Under the pieces are notes generated by a model. It did no database searches, was not told the origin of the DNA, and was given only the letters and a program-made list of their open reading frames with translations. The position numbers and the translations under genes were made by a program. Below are positions 60,515 to 64,000 of a stretch of DNA of 64,000 nt, in pieces. Origin of the DNA: Bradyrhizobium sp. CCBAU 53351 (GTDB taxonomy: Bacteria; Pseudomonadota; Alphaproteobacteria; Rhizobiales; Xanthobacteraceae); the NCBI RefSeq assembly GCF_015291745.1, contig NZ_CP030059.1, forward strand, positions 4,119,501 to 4,183,500, read 5' to 3'. Position 1 is the stretch's first letter. Each line of letters starts with the position of its first letter.

Positions 60515-61789
60515 CTAGCGCTGGACCACCGGTGGCGAGGATTGCACCGCGCCCTGCCGCGCCGGCGGCGGAGCTGCGGGGCGTGCCGCCGGCGGCTTTT
60601 TCTGCTGATTGGGCCGCGCCGGCGTGGTCGCCGTCGGCGTATCGACGGTCCCGGGCGCGGCGGCAGCGGGCGGCGCCGCGTCCTCGGCCGGCTCGACCGT
60701 GTCGTTCTGGATCTGCTTTTCCATCGCGCGCAGCTTGGCGACGTTCTTCTGGTGCGCGTCGTAGGTCTCGGTGAAGGCGTGCCCGCCGGTGCCGTCGGCG
60801 ACGAAATAGAGGTCGCGGGTGCGGGCCGGATTGGCGGCGGCCTCCAGCGAGGCGCGGCCGGGGTTGGAGATCGGGCCCGGCGGCAGGCCCTCGATGACAT
60901 AGGTGTTGTAGGGCGAAGGCTGCGTGATCTCGCTGCGCTTGATCGGGCGGCCCAGCGTGCCCTTGCCGCCGACGAGGCCATAGATGATGGTCGGATCGGA
61001 CTGCAGCTTGATGCGCTGCTTCAGGCGATTGACGAACACCGCGGCGACGCGGCTGCGCTCGTCGGGCTTGCCGGTCTCCTTCTCCACGATCGAGGCCAGC
61101 GTCACCAGCTGCTCCGGCGACTTGACCGGAATGTCCTGATTGCGACGCTCCCAGATCTCGGCGAGCACACGTTTGTGCGCCTGCTGCATGCGCTGGACCA
61201 CTTGCTCGCGCGGGGTGCCGCGCGGGAATTTATAGGTCTCCGGCAGCAGCGTGCCTTCGCGCGGCAGCTCGCGCACGCTGCCGGTGAAGATGTCGTTGTC
61301 GGACAAGCGCGCCACGATCTGCTCGGAGGTCAGGCCTTCCGGAATGGTGACGGCATGCTGCACCACCTTGCCTTCGACGATGGTGGCGATGACGTCGCGG
61401 AGCGAAGCGTTCTTCTGGAATGCATATTCACCCGGCTTGAGGTCCGAGCTTGCCTTCAGCGCGGCGACGCTGGCGATGAACACCCAGGGATTGACGTCGG
61501 TCACGCCTTCCCGGTTCAGTGTCTCGGCGATGTCGCGCTTGCCCGCGCGCTGCGGGATGTTGACGATCTTGTCGTCCTTCAGCGGCCCGGGCGATTCCAG
61601 CACCTGCCGGCCGTAATAATAGACGCCGCCGGCGCCGAGCATGGCGATCAGCAGAAGGGTGATGATGGCGTTGCCGACGACCACGAAGGGATTGCGCGCA
61701 CGGTCCGATCGCTTCGGCGGCGGTGGGAGCTGTTCAGGCTCGAGCGCTGCCCGCGGACTCCGGGGCGAAATGGGCGGCCTTTCACTCAT
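60515..61789 (-). CDS. mltG: Endolytic murein transglycosylase MltG
   Basis: A 424-residue inner-membrane enzyme that cuts nascent glycan strands and ends their growth. One N-terminal helix (VVVGNAIITLLLIAMLGAGG) follows a basic cytoplasmic start. The LysM-like region is followed by the YceG/MltG catalytic part: LASIVEKETGKPDERSRVAA, with the Glu in VEKETG as catalytic acid, and SDPTIIYGL, SPYNTYVIEGLPPGPISNPG. About 50 C-terminal residues form a Pro/Ala-rich tail common in this genus. Confidence 0.93.
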   Translation of the reverse strand: MSERPPISPRSPRAALEPEQLPPPPKRSDRARNPFVVVGNAIITLLLIAMLGAGGVYYYGRQVLESPGPLKDDKIVNIPQRAGKRDIAETLNREGVTDVNPWVFIASVAALKASSDLKPGEYAFQKNASLRDVIATIVEGKVVQHAVTIPEGLTSEQIVARLSDNDIFTGSVRELPREGTLLPETYKFPRGTPREQVVQRMQQAHKRVLAEIWERRNQDIPVKSPEQLVTLASIVEKETGKPDERSRVAAVFVNRLKQRIKLQSDPTIIYGLVGGKGTLGRPIKRSEITQPSPYNTYVIEGLPPGPISNPGRASLEAAANPARTRDLYFVADGTGGHAFTETYDAHQKNVAKLRAMEKQIQNDTVEPAEDAAPPAAAAPGTVDTPTATTPARPNQQKKPPAARPAAPPPARQGAVQSSPPVVQR

Positions 61790-61912
61790 CGAAACAACCT
61801 GAATCCTGCCGGTTCAATAGCGGCTCGGCAATCGCCTGCCGCGCCAAATGCACGCCCACGTCCATGACTATCGCCGAATACGGCAAAACGGTGGATTCGT
61901 CTCAAACTCAAG

Positions 61913-63178
61913 CTAACTGACCAAACGCCGGACGATCACCGACGCATTGGTACCGCCAAAACCAAACGAGTTCGACAAGGCGACATTGACCTCACGCTTC
62001 TTGGCCGTGTGCGGCACGAGGTCGATTGCGGTCTCCACCGACGGATTGTCGAGGTTGATCGTCGGCGGCACGACATTATCGCGAATCGCGAGAATGGCGA
62101 AGATCGCTTCGATCGCACCGGCCGCGCCGAGCAGATGACCCGTCGACGATTTGGTCGACGACATCGCGACCTTGGAGGCGGCATTGCCGAGCAGGCGCTC
62201 GACGGCACCGAGCTCGATCTCGTCGCCGAGCGGTGTCGAGGTGCCGTGCGCGTTGATGTAGTCGAGATCGGATGCCGTCAGGCCGGCGCGCCGGAGCGCG
62301 GCCGACATGCTGCGGAAGCCGCCATCGCCATCGGGCGACGGCGACGTAATGTGATAGGCGTCACCCGACAGACCGTAGCCGATCACCTCGGCGTAGATCT
62401 TCGCGCCGCGGCGCCGGGCGTGATCGAGCTCTTCCAGCACGAGGACGCCGGCGCCCTCGCCCATGACAAAACCGTCGCGGTCCTTGTCGTAGGGACGCGA
62501 AGCCTTCTCGGGCGTCTCATTGAAGCCGGTCGAGAGCGCGCGCGCGGCGTTGAAGCCGGCGATACCGATGCGGCTGATCGGCGACTCGGCGCCGCCTGCG
62601 ACCATCACGTCGGCATCCCCCAGCGCGATCAGGCGGGCGGCATCGCCGACCGCATGCGCGCCGGTCGAGCAGGCCGTGACCACCGAATGGTTCGGGCCCT
62701 TCAGCCCGTGCTTGATCGACACATATCCGGAGGCGAGATTGATCAGGCGGCCCGGAATGAAGAACGGCGATACCTTGCGGGGTCCCCGTTCCTTCAGGAG
62801 CAGCGCGGTCTCGGCAATGCCGCTAAGGCCGCCGATGCCGGAACCGATCATGGTGCCGGTCGCGCACTTGTCCTCCTCGGTCTCGGGATGCCAGTTGGCG
62901 TCGTCGAGCGCCTGGCCGGCTGCGGCCATGCCGAAGATGATGAAGTCGTCGACCTTGCGCTGGTCCTTCGGCTCCATCCACTTGTCGGGATTGAAGGTGC
63001 CGTTGCTGCCGTCGCCGCGCACGACGGTGCAGGCGTATTTTGTCTGAAGATCGGAGACATCGAAGCTCTCGATCGGGCGCGCGCCGCTTTCGCCGTTGAG
63101 GATGCGTTTCCAGGTCGGTTCGACGCCGCAGCCGAGCGGCGACACCATGCCGAGACCAGTGACGACAACCCGCCTCAT
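61913..63178 (-). CDS. fabF: 3-oxoacyl-ACP synthase II
   Basis: A 421-residue condensing enzyme that elongates acyl-ACP with malonyl-ACP. The Cys-His-His catalytic set is visible in TACSTGAHAVGDAARL, YINAHGTSTPLGDEIE and SSTKSSTGHLLGAAG. GGAG lies 9 bases before ATG 63178. It is in line with acpP and fabG upstream, the usual fatty-acid synthesis order. Length is normal. Confidence 0.96.
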   Translation of the reverse strand: MRRVVVTGLGMVSPLGCGVEPTWKRILNGESGARPIESFDVSDLQTKYACTVVRGDGSNGTFNPDKWMEPKDQRKVDDFIIFGMAAAGQALDDANWHPETEEDKCATGTMIGSGIGGLSGIAETALLLKERGPRKVSPFFIPGRLINLASGYVSIKHGLKGPNHSVVTACSTGAHAVGDAARLIALGDADVMVAGGAESPISRIGIAGFNAARALSTGFNETPEKASRPYDKDRDGFVMGEGAGVLVLEELDHARRRGAKIYAEVIGYGLSGDAYHITSPSPDGDGGFRSMSAALRRAGLTASDLDYINAHGTSTPLGDEIELGAVERLLGNAASKVAMSSTKSSTGHLLGAAGAIEAIFAILAIRDNVVPPTINLDNPSVETAIDLVPHTAKKREVNVALSNSFGFGGTNASVIVRRLVS

Positions 63179-63286
63179 GTCAGAAAACTCCGCATCGAAA
63201 GATTCACGGCCAATAACAAGAAACCGGCTGACCGCTGCGAAGCGGCCCGTCCGGTTTCAATGTTGTCCCCGCGAAAATGAAGAGCC

Positions 63287-63526
63287 TTAGCTCTTCGCGT
63301 TCTTCTCGAGAAACTTCGTGGCATCGCCGACGGTGAGAATCGTTTCCGCGGCGTCGTCCGGAATCTCGCAACCGAATTCCTCTTCGAACGCCATCACCAG
63401 TTCGACGGTGTCCAGACTGTCGGCGCCGAGGTCGTCGATGAAGCTCGCAGCGTCGACAACCTTCTCGGGTTCAACACCAAGGTGTTCGACCACGATCTTC
63501 TTAACCCGCTCGCCAATGTCACTCAT
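63287..63526 (-). CDS. acpP: Acyl carrier protein
   Basis: A 79-residue acidic carrier that holds growing acyl chains on a phosphopantetheine arm. Ser37 in [13 protein letters not shown] is the attachment site. It is the near-universal AcpP sequence of the group and has no extra domain. It lies between fabG and fabF. A GGTT-type ribosome site precedes ATG 63526. Confidence 0.97.
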   Translation of the reverse strand: MSDIGERVKKIVVEHLGVEPEKVVDAASFIDDLGADSLDTVELVMAFEEEFGCEIPDDAAETILTVGDATKFLEKNAKS

Positions 63527-63838
63527 TGCATAACCTCGTGTTGTTCCCTGTAGACCCGACCCCCCGGGACGATACGAGCCGTCGTGGTCGTGTTACTTGC
63601 CTTCGCTTACGAACTTGATTTGGCCCCATCCTAACCGATACAGGGCCCGGCGAACGACGGCCAAGGCTCCGCATCGCCAATATACAGGGTTTCAAAAACC
63701 TGCAATGGCGTTCTTTGCCCATCCGTTGAAGGTCCGGTTATCACACTTCAATTGCCTTGACTACAAGCCTCATTTCGCTCCGGAAACGGCCGTTTGCCAC
63801 ATCCGCGCCGCCGATCTGGGCGGTGCGGAACGAGGGCT
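63527..63838. other. Intergenic region upstream of acpP
   Basis: A 312-base spacer between fabG and acpP on the minus strand. No gene is seen. A candidate promoter for acpP lies at 63679-63705, giving a long leader of about 150 bases. Confidence 0.45.
63679..63705 (-). promoter_or_regulatory. Candidate acpP promoter
   Basis: On the minus strand, TTGCAG is followed after 15 bases by TATATT, resembling -35 and -10 elements. It would allow acpP to be transcribed independently of fabG at a high level. The spacing is slightly short, so this is tentative. Confidence 0.35.
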
Positions 63839-64000
63839 TCAGATCATGGCCATGCCGCCGTTGACGTGGATGGTCTGGCCGGTGACGTAGGCTGCTTCGT
63901 TCGAACTCAGGTACACGGCGGCCGCGGCGATGTCCTCGGGCGTTCCCAGACGGGCGGCCGGAACCTTGGTCAGAATCGTTTCGCGCTGCTTGTCGTTGAG
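63839..64000 (-). CDS. fabG: 3-oxoacyl-ACP reductase (3' end only)
   Basis: The C-terminal 53 residues of an SDR-type beta-ketoacyl-ACP reductase: LNDKQRETILTKVPAARLGT, then PEDIAAAAVYLSSNEAAYVT and GQTIHVNGGMAMI. These match the FabG dimer helix and C-terminal strand almost exactly. The rest of the gene lies beyond the window end. Its neighbours acpP and fabF confirm the assignment. Confidence 0.92.
   Translation of the reverse strand, partial: LNDKQRETILTKVPAARLGTPEDIAAAAVYLSSNEAAYVTGQTIHVNGGMAMI

Noticed and set aside
1..64000. tRNA, rRNA, insertion sequences, integrase or prophage genes
   Set aside because: No T-loop-like tRNA ends, transposase motifs or flanking direct repeats were found by eye; absence is not proven without a scan.

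Overview
This window looks like a chromosomal segment of a Bradyrhizobium-type alphaproteobacterium (Nitrobacteraceae, Hyphomicrobiales). The evidence is uniformly high GC, tightly packed and often ATGA-overlapping genes, and gene orders familiar from that group: purM-purN, a CDP-alcohol phosphatidyltransferase, hda, ppk, ppx; then holC, pepA, lptF, lptG, lptD, surA, pdxA, ksgA; and gmk, yicC, mltG, fabF, acpP, fabG. No rRNA, tRNA, CRISPR array, insertion sequence or prophage was seen. Assignment to the genus is an inference from content, not a computed match.

Layout. 1-3445: the end of a metallophosphoesterase gene and a Ugp-like ABC importer (two permeases and a binding protein). 3624-5915: an accessory cassette of a helical lipoprotein, a small helical protein, and a protein that fuses the same helical module to a DUF1906 glycoside-hydrolase-like domain. 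6033-8924: a microprotein, rnd and a class III aminotransferase. 9139-12263: a small gene, then a GNAT / GNAT / degenerate-isochorismatase operon divergent from a LysR gene. 12285-14019: an autotransporter-type barrel and a cold shock gene. 14112-21190: purine genes, a phospholipid synthase, hda and the polyphosphate genes ppk-ppx with a Pho-box-like repeat. 21219-29251: a divergent envelope/metal locus, with a two-component system and PepSY protein on one side and PepSY protein, cytochrome b, RND efflux pump and DUF3240 protein on the other. 29258-33472: TerC, Ndk, small genes and an ABC-F ATPase. 33567-39051: a catabolic-looking module of LeuC/LeuD paralogues, a 2-hydroxycarboxylate transporter, a Bug-type binding protein and a divergent LysR regulator. 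39122-50832: the LPS transport and core operon plus an alcohol dehydrogenase. 50910-55529: a regulator-rich patch with three Crp/Fnr proteins and an AraC/GyrI-like protein. 55662-58916: a secreted caspase-like peptidase and two exported or membrane proteins. 58849-64000: gmk, yicC, mltG, fabF, acpP and the 3' end of fabG.

Candidate new biology is concentrated in five places: the 3.6-5.9 kb DUF1906 cassette; the metal locus with a repeated-heptamer box and an FNR/FixK-like box; the LeuCD/2HCT/Bug module with a perfect palindrome between divergent promoters; the GNAT/pseudo-isochorismatase operon; and the caspase-DUF4189 protein with its neighbours. Several short genes are called from reading frame, ribosome-binding site and residue composition alone.
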